Positions 1 through 9,151 of a stretch of 33,368 nucleotides of DNA are shown one piece after another (the stretch's first letter is position 1; each line of letters begins with the position of its first letter). The DNA comes from RGIG3009 sp045541495. GTDB taxonomy: Bacteria > Bacillota > Clostridia > Oscillospirales > Acutalibacteraceae. The stretch lies in assembly GCA_045541495.1 (NCBI GenBank), contig JAZQJE010000069.1:1-33368 (forward strand). Direction: 5' to 3'. Both the position numbers and the translations under genes were made by a program. Under the pieces are notes generated by a model that worked only from the letters and a program-made list of their open reading frames with translations, ran no database searches and was not told the DNA's origin.

Positions 1-24
1 CCACAGTGCGGAGGCATTTGTTAT

Positions 25-1116
25 TTACCAGTTGGTGATATCGGGGATCTCTATCAAGGCACCGCCTTGTTTGGCGGACTCGTCGGCAATAACGCCCGGC
101 AAGGACATACGAATGCCCATATCTACGTCTATCGTAGGTTCGGTATCCTCGACGATACAACGAATAAAATCACTCATCATTTTTTGGTCGGCGCCATCAT
201 GACCCGCCTTCGGCTCATTGGGGAAACGGGCGGATACGGGGATTTCAATTTTTTCATCGATGGAACCGGGTATATCCGATAAGCGGGCAAAGGAATGAGC
301 GGCGCGGACCGATTTGATCTTATCGGTTTCAATGGAACCGCGAGTGCCGATCAACGTATAATTGTGGTCATATCCCACATATGCGTCAAAACAGATGAGA
401 ATACGAATAACCGCGCCTTTGGCAGTTTTAAATAGGGCAACGCCGTTTTTGCAGGCGGGACGATAAGGCGTATACTGAATATCGGGTGTCATGGCGCTTA
501 CACTGACGCAATAATCGTCCATGATATACAAAAGCGGCCCTAAACTGTGGGTCAAATAACGGATACCGGGATGGGTAGTACGCCAGTACTCGTCGGGGTA
601 ATCTTCCGCTTTGATATCGCGGTAATCTTGGCTGTGAATGTATTCTGCTTCGGCATATAGCGGATCGCCGAACTTGCCTTCTTCCCGCATCTTTTTCCAC
701 ATCTGGATAAACGCCCAATAACAGCAGTTTTCACCCGCCATGTATTTTTGGTTGGGATGTGCTTTTACGGCTGCGCGCAAAATTTTGGCTTCCTCCAAGG
801 TGTGCACAGTGGGGATCTCACTTAAAACGTGCTTGCCCGCCTCTAATGCTTTTACTACAAAAGATACGTGATCGGTGGCGGGTGTGGCGACAACGACGGC
901 TTCCACGTCCGATTTCAAAAACTCGTCGTAATCGGCATAGCATTGCAGATTTTCCACGCCGCGATCTTCGAAATGTTTTTTACCGATGGCTAACCGTTCC
1001 GGATTTTTGTCGCAGATGGCGGTCATTTGTACGTTGTCTTGCTTGATGACCTCCGAGATCATCCAGCGACCTCTGTCCAATCCGACAACACCCAATTTTA
1101 CGATCTTTTTTTCCAT
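25..1116 (-). CDS. Gfo/Idh/MocA-family NAD(P)-dependent oxidoreductase
   Basis: A 363-residue protein with an N-terminal Rossmann fold (about residues 5-120) and a C-terminal alpha/beta domain, the usual length and order for this sugar or inositol dehydrogenase family. The nucleotide loop reads VGLDRGRW rather than a clean GxGxxG. The usual EKP motif, whose Lys is catalytic in many members, reads E100-I101-P102. A THSLGPL segment with H190 sits where the family has its active-site His. The start follows AGGAG about 8 bases upstream. It is the second gene of a minus-strand unit, 17 bases after the DMT transporter gene. By context it probably oxidises or epimerises a sugar or sugar acid made by the neighbouring hydrolases. 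The substrate is unknown, and the changed motifs leave catalysis uncertain. Confidence 0.9.
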   Translation of the reverse strand: MEKKIVKLGVVGLDRGRWMISEVIKQDNVQMTAICDKNPERLAIGKKHFEDRGVENLQCYADYDEFLKSDVEAVVVATPATDHVSFVVKALEAGKHVLSEIPTVHTLEEAKILRAAVKAHPNQKYMAGENCCYWAFIQMWKKMREEGKFGDPLYAEAEYIHSQDYRDIKAEDYPDEYWRTTHPGIRYLTHSLGPLLYIMDDYCVSVSAMTPDIQYTPYRPACKNGVALFKTAKGAVIRILICFDAYVGYDHNYTLIGTRGSIETDKIKSVRAAHSFARLSDIPGSIDEKIEIPVSARFPNEPKAGHDGADQKMMSDFIRCIVEDTEPTIDVDMGIRMSLPGVIADESAKQGGALIEIPDITNW

Positions 1117-1133
1117 GTTTGCCTGCTCCTTTT

Positions 1134-1988
1134 TTATAAATTTAAGAACACCAGCGCGACGGCACCAAGCAATACGCCGATGACCTGCCGTTTTAAAAAG
1201 TGTTCTTTAAAAATCAGTACCGACAATAAAAATGAAAGAATGATCTTTATGCCCGCTTTCATGGGCGAAGATAAGGATAGGGGAATGAGGGTATTGATGA
1301 CCAACCCCAATCCGTTGGTGGTACCGTTGGACAACCCCGCCACGGTGGCGTATAAGCCGCCGTTTTTCAGAATGTAGCCCAGGTCTTTGCCATCCCGTAT
1401 CAAACCTACCGCAAAGAGGATGACAGTCGACAGGCCCAATGTGACGATCATAAACTCGTTGGTATAGGCATCGTTAAAACGGATCTGCTGCATCCGCTGC
1501 ACCACGGCAAACATACCGCCGGCAAAGAACGAGATGAGAATACATATCAGCCACTTGGCAGAAAATTTGGTGTTCTCGTTTTCCTTTTCACCCCGTACCA
1601 GATACAAGGATACCACGATGATGGCAAAACCGATATAGGTGAACAGGGAGGCGGATTCCTTGAGAAACAGCAACCCGTACAGCACCGTGAACACACCGGA
1701 ATAAGACAAAATCAACATGGACAGTGTGAATGACCCGCAACTCAGCGCCACAAAGGTAAGAAAAGAAGCGGCGCAGTATAGTAGTCCCGAAATGATCGCG
1801 TATGGAAAAATTCCACTCTCGAAGTGCAACCCGTTTTGATCGGTAATGACGAAGTACACCATGGAAAATAAAGATACCAGTGCGGTAAACAAAAAACCGC
1901 CTTTGGCATGACGGGCATTATACTTTTTAATAAGAGCGCCTTCCACGAGGCCGGTGATACCGGCAATCAAGATCAGGAACATGGCCAT
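1134..1988 (-). CDS. DMT-superfamily (EamA-like) membrane transporter
   Basis: A 284-residue, very hydrophobic protein with about ten membrane segments in two similar halves, typical of the drug/metabolite transporter superfamily. It ends in a short hydrophobic tail and has no large soluble domain. The start reads ATG GCC ATG, so either Met could be used; GGTGAAG upstream is only a moderate ribosome binding site. It is the first gene of a minus-strand pair with the oxidoreductase and diverges from the AraC regulator. A role in uptake or efflux of a small metabolite linked to the oxidoreductase is inferred from position alone. The family assignment is firm; the substrate is not. Confidence 0.85.
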   Translation of the reverse strand: MAMFLILIAGITGLVEGALIKKYNARHAKGGFLFTALVSLFSMVYFVITDQNGLHFESGIFPYAIISGLLYCAASFLTFVALSCGSFTLSMLILSYSGVFTVLYGLLFLKESASLFTYIGFAIIVVSLYLVRGEKENENTKFSAKWLICILISFFAGGMFAVVQRMQQIRFNDAYTNEFMIVTLGLSTVILFAVGLIRDGKDLGYILKNGGLYATVAGLSNGTTNGLGLVINTLIPLSLSSPMKAGIKIILSFLLSVLIFKEHFLKRQVIGVLLGAVALVFLNL

Positions 1989-2006
1989 TGTTCTTCACCG
2001 TAATTA

Positions 2007-2033
2007 TTGAAAATTTTAACTAAAGAATATCAA
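2007..2033 (-). promoter_or_regulatory. Possible promoter for the minus-strand pair
   Basis: Read on the minus strand, TTGATA (plus-strand 2028-2033) is followed after about 17-19 bases by an AT-rich TCAATAAT stretch that could serve as a -10. The match is imperfect and the region is AT-rich throughout, so chance is a real possibility. It lies in the right place, 20-45 bases upstream of the transporter start. Confidence 0.25.
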
Positions 2034-2051
2034 TTTTTTGGTGTTTGTAAA

Positions 2052-2088
2052 TGGAAATCCCCCTGTTTTATATGGAAAATTTCCATAT
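2052..2088. promoter_or_regulatory. Palindrome plus extra half-site in the divergent regulator gap
   Basis: ATATGGAAA (2070-2078) and its exact reverse complement TTTCCATAT (2080-2088) flank a single base, giving a perfect 9-bp inverted repeat. A further TGGAAA at 2052-2057 lies 21 bases, two helical turns, from the one at 2073-2078. AraC-family proteins often bind half-sites on one face of the helix, so this is a plausible operator for the adjacent regulator. A further TGGAAA occurs at 3011-3016, before the main operon. Confidence 0.5.
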
Positions 2089-2138
2089 TCCCTTGATTTT
2101 TGACGGATTTTGTGCGGTAATAGAGGAGAGGTGAGAAT

Positions 2139-2942
2139 ATGGGAACCAGTATATGCCGTTTTGTGCCCGCGAAAAATTACACCGGAAACATTAAAACCGT
2201 TCATTTCGTTTATGAAACGGAATTCACAAAACAACGGCAACCGTTTTTGCACCCCATTTATTATGCTCATTTGGTGGTGAACGGGAACGCGGTATTAAAA
2301 CTGGGTGGTAACACATATCCGTTGCACCGAGGGTGTTTATTTTTTGCATTCCCCGGTTGCCCGTATGAAATCGACGGTGACGAGGAGTTTCGGTATATCT
2401 ACATCAGTTTCATGGGATCCTGTGTTACCACTTTATTTGAAAATTTACACATCACCATGGACAAGCCGGTATACGACTCGTTTGAATCTTTGTTGGAGTT
2501 CTGGCAAACTTCCATTACCCGCATCAATGCGCTCAATGCCAATATTTTGGCGGAAAGCGTGTTATTATATACTTTTTCGTTTATCGGCAGTGACGAAGAT
2601 ACGCCGCCACTGAAAAACGACAGTGAAAAACTGTTCGAACTGATCGTAGATTATGTAGACAACCATTATCGTGACAAAGACATGACCTTGAAAAAGGTGG
2701 CGGATATTTTCGCCTATGCGGAAAAGTATTTATCTTACCTTTTTAAAAAGAACATGGGTACCGGTTTTAACCAATACGTTAATCGATTGCGGGTACAGTA
2801 CGCTTATGAGCGGATCGGCCAAGGCGAAACCTCCGTTACCCGCTTGGCGGCGCAGTGCGGATATGCGGATCCTCTCTATTTTTCTAAGGTGTTTAAGAAG
2901 CAAAGGGGCGTTTCCCCTGTCGAATACATGAAGCAACAATAA
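2139..2942 (+). CDS. AraC-family transcriptional regulator
   Basis: A 267-residue protein. The N-terminal half (about residues 30-130) is a cupin-like effector pocket with the typical HLVVNGNAVLKLGG strand pattern. The C-terminal 100 residues form two helix-turn-helix motifs: TLKKVADIFAYAEKYLSYLF, then TRLAAQCGYADPLYFSKVFK ending in a GVSPVEYM signature. The ATG follows a GAGGAGAGGTGAG ribosome binding site. It sits between the divergent oxidoreductase/transporter pair and the large hydrolase/transport operon, the common position for a local activator that senses a sugar. The palindrome and half-sites just upstream are candidate binding sites. Confidence 0.93.
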   Translation: MGTSICRFVPAKNYTGNIKTVHFVYETEFTKQRQPFLHPIYYAHLVVNGNAVLKLGGNTYPLHRGCLFFAFPGCPYEIDGDEEFRYIYISFMGSCVTTLFENLHITMDKPVYDSFESLLEFWQTSITRINALNANILAESVLLYTFSFIGSDEDTPPLKNDSEKLFELIVDYVDNHYRDKDMTLKKVADIFAYAEKYLSYLFKKNMGTGFNQYVNRLRVQYAYERIGQGETSVTRLAAQCGYADPLYFSKVFKKQRGVSPVEYMKQQ

Positions 2943-2957
2943 TAAAATGGATACAAG

Positions 2958-2986
2958 AAGGCTTATCCTGCGAGACAGGCCTTTTT
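2958..2986 (+). terminator. Rho-independent terminator after the AraC gene
   Basis: AAGG (2958-2961) pairs with CCTT (2980-2983) and an inner CCTG pairs with CAGG, with a short bulge on the left arm, followed directly by a run of T to 2986. It lies 16 bases after the AraC stop codon and separates the regulator from the next operon. Confidence 0.7.
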
Positions 2987-3055
2987 GTTTGAGCATTTTG
3001 CTCGATAAAGTGGAAAAACAAGTATAATTTTTAGACTTTCATACAGTTTTTAGGG

Positions 3056-3084
3056 TGTACTGCGATTTTCTGTTGCGATATAAT
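3056..3084 (+). promoter_or_regulatory. Candidate promoter of the hydrolase/transport operon
   Basis: A perfect TATAAT -10 at 3079-3084 is preceded, after exactly 17 bases, by TGTACT (3056-3061) as a weak -35. Another TATAAT lies at 3023-3028 next to TGGAAA (3011-3016), which matches the half-site seen upstream of the AraC gene. The poor -35 fits an activator-dependent promoter. The first gene starts about 29 bases downstream of the -10. Confidence 0.5.
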
Positions 3085-3112
3085 CTAATGTAGAATAAAA
3101 GGGGGAGTTTTC

Positions 3113-4174
3113 GTGGATGTCAGCAAATGGGACAAAAATTTCCTTGTAAACGACGGAATACCCGACGGCTTGACATGGTTTGAATGTCGTGAAAAACCGA
3201 TACAACTGTATGGGTTACATATAAACAAAAACGGCGAATTTCAACGGTTGCCCGAAGATGTGTTGAAGGAGATTGGCAACGAGGGATACCGACGGTTTGG
3301 TATGTGCACTTCCGGCGGTCGTATTCGGTTTCGCACCAACTCCAAGACCGTGGCGTTTCGGGTGGAAATCAGCGATACGGTACTGATGCCCGATATGCCG
3401 CTCACCGGCTCTTCCGGCTGTGATATATACATAGGTGATAGCGAGCAACGATTCGAAGGGTTTATGTTCCCTCGCAAAGAGGATCAAACACACTATTCCC
3501 TTTGCTTGTCCATCGACACCACGGAAACCATTACCGTCAACTTCCCCCTGTATAACGGTATACGGATGTTGGCAGTGGGTATCACGTCCGATGCTTCTGT
3601 TTGGGAACCCGCACCGTACACCATGACCGATCCCATCGTGTTCTACGGATCATCCATCACACAAGGTGCTTGTGCGGGGCGTCCCGGCAACAACTACGCA
3701 GCCATCATCGCCCGATGGCTGAATGCAGATTTTGTGGATCTGGGATTTTCGGGCAGCGCGGTGGGAGAAGCCGCCATGGCTCGCTATATTGCGGGGCTGA
3801 AAATGAGTGCTCTGGTGTTGGAGTATGACAATAATGCTCCCGATTCGAAACATTTGTGCAACACTTACGGCAATTTTTTCCGCATCATTCGAGAGGCCCA
3901 TCCCACCCTTCCCATTGTGGGTATGAGCCGCGGTGAATTCAAACACAACCCCGTTGTTAACGCGGAACGACGCGAAGTGATCCGCGCGGTATACGAACAA
4001 GCGGCTAAAGAAGGGGATACCCGTTGCCGCTTCGTGGACGGGGAAAGCATTTTCGGCGAACGGGGTTGGGACAGTTGCATGACCGGCAGATGTCATCCCA
4101 ACGATTTAGGATTTATGCGTATGGCGGAAGCAATCTATGCGCCTCTTGCGGAATTGCTAAGAGAGGGGAAATAA
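3113..4174 (+). CDS. GxDLY/SGNH-fold hydrolase (GDSL-type esterase-like)
   Basis: A 353-residue protein that starts at GTG after GGGGGAG. The N-terminal half is a beta-sandwich with the GxDLY-type motif G102-C103-D104-I105-Y106. The C-terminal half is an SGNH hydrolase: YGSSITQG carries the nucleophile S181 (block I, with Ser in place of the Asp of GDS), GFSGSA gives the Gly of block II, EYDNNAP the Asn of block III, and CHPNDLGF the His H328 of block V. The position three before H328, normally Asp, is Gly (G325), so the usual triad looks incomplete. No signal peptide. It probably removes an acyl group, such as acetate, from imported oligosaccharides. The next gene starts 3 bases after its stop. 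Confidence 0.85.
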   Translation: MDVSKWDKNFLVNDGIPDGLTWFECREKPIQLYGLHINKNGEFQRLPEDVLKEIGNEGYRRFGMCTSGGRIRFRTNSKTVAFRVEISDTVLMPDMPLTGSSGCDIYIGDSEQRFEGFMFPRKEDQTHYSLCLSIDTTETITVNFPLYNGIRMLAVGITSDASVWEPAPYTMTDPIVFYGSSITQGACAGRPGNNYAAIIARWLNADFVDLGFSGSAVGEAAMARYIAGLKMSALVLEYDNNAPDSKHLCNTYGNFFRIIREAHPTLPIVGMSRGEFKHNPVVNAERREVIRAVYEQAAKEGDTRCRFVDGESIFGERGWDSCMTGRCHPNDLGFMRMAEAIYAPLAELLREGK

Positions 4175-4177
4175 TAA

Positions 4178-6253
4178 GTGAGCGAGAAAAACTTGGCGTT
4201 GTACGGTATGCGTGGTTATCTCATCGACTGTCACCGTGCCGATCTGCCTGAAGTCAGTTTTGAGGGCTTTTCCTATGAAGAAGTCGTGCAACAACTGAAA
4301 GATATGCACATCGACCATGTAATGGTCTATTCCAAAGACCACTGGGGTCTTGCTTGGTATCCCACCGAAGTGGGCTTCCAACATCCCAAAATGAAAAAAT
4401 TAGACTTAGATTATACCGGCGAAATGGTGCGTGCCGCCCGCGAAGCAGGTATCGGCGTCGTGATCTATCATAGCGTGGGTATTGATGACCGCGCGGTAGC
4501 CACCCATCCCGATTGGGTGGTTGTCGATCAGTGGGGCCACAAGATGAAAGTGGGACTTCCCGGATACCTGTGGTATAGGGCGGATGTCGCTAGTCCTTTC
4601 GGCGATTATGTCATCACCATGTTGGAAGAGATCTTGCAAAAATATCAACCCGACGGTTTGTTCTTGGACGGTTTCCCGCCGGAACTGGGTTTCGGAAAAC
4701 ACACCCAAGAACTCTACCGCCGTATCACGGGCAAAGACATGCCCGTGGGAGAAGAAGCCAATAAACAGTGGCTTCACCTGCAGGAATTCGAAGAGAATGA
4801 GATTTGGTTACCTTTCACCCGTCGAGTGAGAGCCGCCATCGATACCTACAGTCCCAACACGTTACTCACTACCAACGGTTGTAACGCCGGTATGCCTCAA
4901 AGTTTGTTGGACCTGATGGATTATCAGTTTGCCGAGCCGTGGGCAGGCAACCATTATTCCGGCGCCTTCGTCAGCAGTCTCATGAAGAGCCCGCAGATCG
5001 GCCCCGGCGATTTGGGACTGGTATACGACACCATGCCGTCCGAAAAGATTGCGCAGGAACTGATCGCTATCGGCATGAACGGTGCTCGTCCTTTCCTGTA
5101 CAGCGAATCGATGGACCGGGACGGCGGTTTGATCGATCACGAAGTGGAACGCATTGCCGACGCCTTTGCGGAAGTGGAAAAGGTACAAGAATTTTGGCAG
5201 GGCAAACCCACATCCAACATTGCGCTGATGTTCAGTGGCCGCTCTCATCAGGTAGCGCCCGATCGTAAAGAATTTGCCCATAAATGGTCCAGAGAATCCC
5301 GCCATCGCGATGCTTTGCACGCGGCTATGACCATCTGTTCGGACGGTCATTTGCCTTACCGTTGTTTAAATGGTGACGATGCCACCACTTGGACCTTAAA
5401 AAATAACGATTTAGTGGTGATTCCCTGTGCGGAAGTGCTGCCCGAATCCAGCTATGAACAATTGATAAGCTTTGTGAAAAATGGCGGTCGCGTACTGATG
5501 ACACTTAGCCGTATGCCTGCTAACATCGATTGTTCTTTCCACCACAGTAAGGCGTTTGAAACGCTGTTCGGTGTCACGTTGGAAGGCACGGACACTTCTT
5601 TTACCGCCAACGACTATTCTGTCTATGCGGATTTCCGTGATTACGACGGTGTTCCCGCCTTTTTGCGGAAACACCCCGTTGGTGTGGCAGGCAATCGGTT
5701 GAAAGTATCTTGCACCACCGGTAAAGCGGTAGGTCGCTATCTGGAGCCGATTTCGGAAAACGATTTGGACGGCCGTCGGTTCTGGGCGTGGAAACCGCCC
5801 GTCCCCGGCAAACACACAGCCAAATCCGTTCCTGCCGTTATCAATCAACTGGGCAACGGCAGTGCGATGCTCATCACCTTTGACGCATTCACCATGTGCG
5901 AACAATTCGCGTTGTGTCAGGGTACCACCCGTTGCCACTGGACAAATATGTGGCTAAAAGACCTGTTGGATTCCCTGAGCCGCCGCGATGTGGATGTCCA
6001 AGGCCTGCCTTACGGTGCGATCCTATCCCTGTTGGAACAGGATGACAGCGTCACGGTACACATTTTAAATCCCAAATGCACAAAAGGCACTACCTCCCGC
6101 TTAACGGTGAAAGCAAAGGGCTTTACCGCGCTGGAACAGGTGTATCCCACAGCCGTTTCCTGCAACGGCAAACAAGAGGACGGTAAACTCATTGCCGAAA
6201 CCACGTTGAGTGACGTCCCCTATACCGTATTAAGATTAACACGTAAAGTTTGA
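4178..6253 (+). CDS. GHL6-type TIM-barrel glycoside hydrolase with trimerisation-like domain
   Basis: A 691-residue protein without a signal peptide; it starts at GTG after GAGAGGGG. The first 330 residues form a TIM barrel of the hypothetical glycosyl hydrolase 6 type. Features include YGMRGYLID at the N-terminus, HVMVYSKDHWG, IGVVIYHSVG and GLFLDGF with D164 in the strand-4 position where related families (GH29-like and alpha-amylase-like) carry a catalytic Asp. Residues about 345-560 resemble the flavodoxin-like trimerisation domain of GH42 beta-galactosidases, including LVVIPCAEVLPESSYEQLI. A C-terminal beta-domain follows. It lies between the SGNH and GH2 genes and probably cleaves an imported glycan in the cytoplasm. 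Substrate unknown. Confidence 0.8.
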   Translation: MSEKNLALYGMRGYLIDCHRADLPEVSFEGFSYEEVVQQLKDMHIDHVMVYSKDHWGLAWYPTEVGFQHPKMKKLDLDYTGEMVRAAREAGIGVVIYHSVGIDDRAVATHPDWVVVDQWGHKMKVGLPGYLWYRADVASPFGDYVITMLEEILQKYQPDGLFLDGFPPELGFGKHTQELYRRITGKDMPVGEEANKQWLHLQEFEENEIWLPFTRRVRAAIDTYSPNTLLTTNGCNAGMPQSLLDLMDYQFAEPWAGNHYSGAFVSSLMKSPQIGPGDLGLVYDTMPSEKIAQELIAIGMNGARPFLYSESMDRDGGLIDHEVERIADAFAEVEKVQEFWQGKPTSNIALMFSGRSHQVAPDRKEFAHKWSRESRHRDALHAAMTICSDGHLPYRCLNGDDATTWTLKNNDLVVIPCAEVLPESSYEQLISFVKNGGRVLMTLSRMPANIDCSFHHSKAFETLFGVTLEGTDTSFTANDYSVYADFRDYDGVPAFLRKHPVGVAGNRLKVSCTTGKAVGRYLEPISENDLDGRRFWAWKPPVPGKHTAKSVPAVINQLGNGSAMLITFDAFTMCEQFALCQGTTRCHWTNMWLKDLLDSLSRRDVDVQGLPYGAILSLLEQDDSVTVHILNPKCTKGTTSRLTVKAKGFTALEQVYPTAVSCNGKQEDGKLIAETTLSDVPYTVLRLTRKV

Positions 6254-6260
6254 GGGAATT

Positions 6261-9122
6261 ATGGAAACAACGTATCGCGAATTGATATATTACGATCCCG
6301 ATTTCAAGGGTGAACACGGCGACTTTAACGGTCCATGTTCCCCGTTGGACGAGGGTGAACGGCTGGATTTTTTGCGGCAATATGCCCGCTTTATTCGGTC
6401 TTATCAAGGTGTGGACAGATCGGAAAAAGCCGTAACGGAGGCGCAGGTCAAAGACGTCTTGCATGCCGTATCCTACGACTTATCCGATGCTCACCACAGC
6501 GCGGTCGTTTGTTTTCCCGTCATGCACGCCTACAAGCGCGATAAACAACAACGCTACAAAGGGTGGCAGTTATATACCGATCGCGCCGCTGTGTGCGATA
6601 ACACCATCGCCTTTACAGACGGTGATCTCCCGCCTGTCCCCGCGGCCGCCTATACGTTCGGCGATCAAGGCCGCTTAACCAAACTGGAATTTCGGCTTTG
6701 GGTCAGTCCCGAATATGAAGCTGCTATCCCGGGCGGAATCTTGGATCAGACCACCGGACGCACGGTGGAACTGAGAGCGGGAATACAAGAACTAGTCAAA
6801 CTACAGATTTATTCCAACGGTCAGGTATGTACCCGCATCGTGAAAGGCGATCCCTACCATCACAAAAATCTGTCACTTGCCACCATAACGTTCGGCGAAT
6901 GGCATACCGTACAACTGATCCTTCATCGCGACACGTTTGATATCGGTATCGACGGCAAGATGTGCGGTGCAACCTTGCCCCTTTCCGCCGCGACGGACCC
7001 CGATATCCTGTTTTTCGGCGGCGGCATGGTGCCGCAGGGTTCTTGGAAAATAGAGCCCGTTTCTATGGAGTTCGGCAAAACTGTTGTTACAGATTTCTTT
7101 GAGCCGGTGCAAGCCTACCCCTTTATAGAAGAAGATTTGGGTGAGGTAAAACTTCCCTTCGCGTTAGGCACATACGCCAATCGGGATAAAGATTTGATTT
7201 TGCGGTCGGTATTTATCGTATCCACCTTGCCTGCCAAAGCGGTGTTGGCGATAGATGCCTTGGATCCCGGCGGTCGGGTATACATAAACGGGAGCGAAGT
7301 ACTGCGTAAAGATAATTTTCTTTCTGACCGTGTAGATATCACCGCCCATCTCCGCGAAGGGGTCAACCAATTGGAAATTCAAGTTGACCCGCGCGCACCG
7401 GAAGTGCTGTATTCTTGGCACCGCCACAAAGATCCGTATAACGGATGGTTCTGTTTAGGCGTCAAGTTATGCCTGTACAATACTGTGGAAGTGTCCGATC
7501 TGCGAATAACCACTTTAAATATACAAAACGGTGTGACTGCCCGCGTAACGGCACAAGTCGCCGCTATCGGCGGTGGCACATTCCATGGAAAAGGGCGATT
7601 GTACTTAAAGCGAAGTAACAGCAACGAAAAAGAACGGTGTATCCACACCTTTCCGCTCACCTTTACACACAGCGAACAGGTGGATGTGACATTTTCCACC
7701 GACGCGGCGTTGTGGTCCACGGAAGACCCTACCTTATACGAAGTGCGACTGGTCATCTGTGATGCCCACCGTCAACCTGTAGACGATATTCTGGAAGAAA
7801 CCGGTTTCCGTACCATTGAACAGAAGGACGGTAAGATCTTCCTAAATGGTGAGCGGGTGTTACTTAACGGCGCGCTGATCATGCAGTTTCTACCGCCATA
7901 TGACCGCATTCCCATCAACCATGTGTGTCCTTCTGACGAACAGATTGTATGGCAGGCGCAAATGGTGCACAACATGAACGGCAATCTATTACGATTGCAC
8001 ATGTTAGGATATGGCACCAATGACCCCCGTTTTGCTCGTTTGTGTGATCGCATGGGTATGATGCTCATATGGACCACCCGCTGTATCGACAGTATCGAGG
8101 GTTGCTTATGGCGCTCCGGATGGAAGCAGCGGGACGCTTACGTTCAACAGATGGGCGAGGTCATCAACCATCCTAGCATTATTATGTGGGAAGGTTCCAA
8201 TGAATTTCATCCTTCCCTTGAGGATATTGACAGTATTTACGATGGTTTTACCGAAGCTGTTCGCTCAGTGGATACCAGTCGATTGATTTGCCCGATTTCC
8301 CACCTGTATTATGCGGGCGGGTTGTACGACAAAGACGGTTGTGCATATTATAATGATACCGGCACAACCGATCAGACAGGAGCAGAACGGCAAGCCACTA
8401 CCGGCTGGACCGATCCACTTGTGGTGCGTAGTGCCCACACCTATTGCTTGTTGCTGGGGTACGGCACCGATTGGGCTACCATGCGTGAGCAGGATTGGCG
8501 ATGGCAGCCCGAATTGTTTGAAAGCGATTCGCACGCCTATATGGTTACAGAATTTGCCGTCATCGGCATGCAGGATCCCACCACTCCCGAGGCGGCTGAA
8601 TATATCAAGACCGATTCCTATGAATTGCCCGATTATGGGGATATGTTCGACACCGCGTCGGATCATGAACGATGGTTGCTCAGCCAAGCCTTTCAAGCGT
8701 TATGCGCGAAGGCAGATATCAAACAACTACGGTTGCGGGATGTAGACGGTATGACATGGTGCTGTTTGACCGGTGGTGCTAACGATGCCAGTTACTTAAA
8801 ACCCATTATTGATTTTTATGGATATGCCAAACTGGGGTTTTATGCTTTACAGGAAGGCTATCGGCCGTTCTTGACCATGCAGGGAGATACCGATGTAGTG
8901 TGGGGATGCGATCATCCACTCACTCCCGTGCTGGTAGGAGACTTTACCGGTAACCGTTATCGAGTGACGGTCACCGTTACCGACGAAAACGGTAATGTGG
9001 TGACAAAAGAGGTATTCGATAATATTCAACCCGATAATCCCGTTTATCCATTACCTACCCGTTGCCCTTCCCTTAATGAAAAGGGATATTATACGATTGA
9101 GTTCTGTACGCAAAAGATTTGA
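6261..9122 (+). CDS. Glycoside hydrolase family 2-type enzyme with extra N-terminal lectin-like domain
   Basis: A 953-residue protein with no signal peptide. Residues about 95-280 look like a concanavalin/LamG-type sandwich (ATITFGEWHTVQLILHRDTF, then FDIGIDG). Residues about 290-410 form the GH2 jelly roll (VYINGSEVL, VDITAHLREGVNQLEI), followed by an Ig-like domain ending LWSTEDPTLYEVRL. The TIM barrel begins near KIFLNGERVLLNGA. MWEGSNEF supplies the acid/base E648 and MVTEFA the nucleophile E764, both at the expected GH2 spacing. The family covers beta-galactosidases, mannosidases and glucuronidases; none can be chosen from sequence. The start is 7 bases after the GHL6 stop, so the two are co-transcribed. 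The N-terminal lectin-like extension is longer than in ordinary GH2 enzymes. Confidence 0.88.
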   Translation: METTYRELIYYDPDFKGEHGDFNGPCSPLDEGERLDFLRQYARFIRSYQGVDRSEKAVTEAQVKDVLHAVSYDLSDAHHSAVVCFPVMHAYKRDKQQRYKGWQLYTDRAAVCDNTIAFTDGDLPPVPAAAYTFGDQGRLTKLEFRLWVSPEYEAAIPGGILDQTTGRTVELRAGIQELVKLQIYSNGQVCTRIVKGDPYHHKNLSLATITFGEWHTVQLILHRDTFDIGIDGKMCGATLPLSAATDPDILFFGGGMVPQGSWKIEPVSMEFGKTVVTDFFEPVQAYPFIEEDLGEVKLPFALGTYANRDKDLILRSVFIVSTLPAKAVLAIDALDPGGRVYINGSEVLRKDNFLSDRVDITAHLREGVNQLEIQVDPRAPEVLYSWHRHKDPYNGWFCLGVKLCLYNTVEVSDLRITTLNIQNGVTARVTAQVAAIGGGTFHGKGRLYLKRSNSNEKERCIHTFPLTFTHSEQVDVTFSTDAALWSTEDPTLYEVRLVICDAHRQPVDDILEETGFRTIEQKDGKIFLNGERVLLNGALIMQFLPPYDRIPINHVCPSDEQIVWQAQMVHNMNGNLLRLHMLGYGTNDPRFARLCDRMGMMLIWTTRCIDSIEGCLWRSGWKQRDAYVQQMGEVINHPSIIMWEGSNEFHPSLEDIDSIYDGFTEAVRSVDTSRLICPISHLYYAGGLYDKDGCAYYNDTGTTDQTGAERQATTGWTDPLVVRSAHTYCLLLGYGTDWATMREQDWRWQPELFESDSHAYMVTEFAVIGMQDPTTPEAAEYIKTDSYELPDYGDMFDTASDHERWLLSQAFQALCAKADIKQLRLRDVDGMTWCCLTGGANDASYLKPIIDFYGYAKLGFYALQEGYRPFLTMQGDTDVVWGCDHPLTPVLVGDFTGNRYRVTVTVTDENGNVVTKEVFDNIQPDNPVYPLPTRCPSLNEKGYYTIEFCTQKI

Positions 9123-9151
9123 TATGGTTTTGTAAGGATGTGAGTTTATTC

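Noticed and set aside
9119..9151. TTG start upstream of the fused binding protein
   Set aside because: It overlaps the GH2 stop, lacks a placed ribosome binding site, and would put eleven residues before a normal signal peptide that begins at the ATG at 9152.
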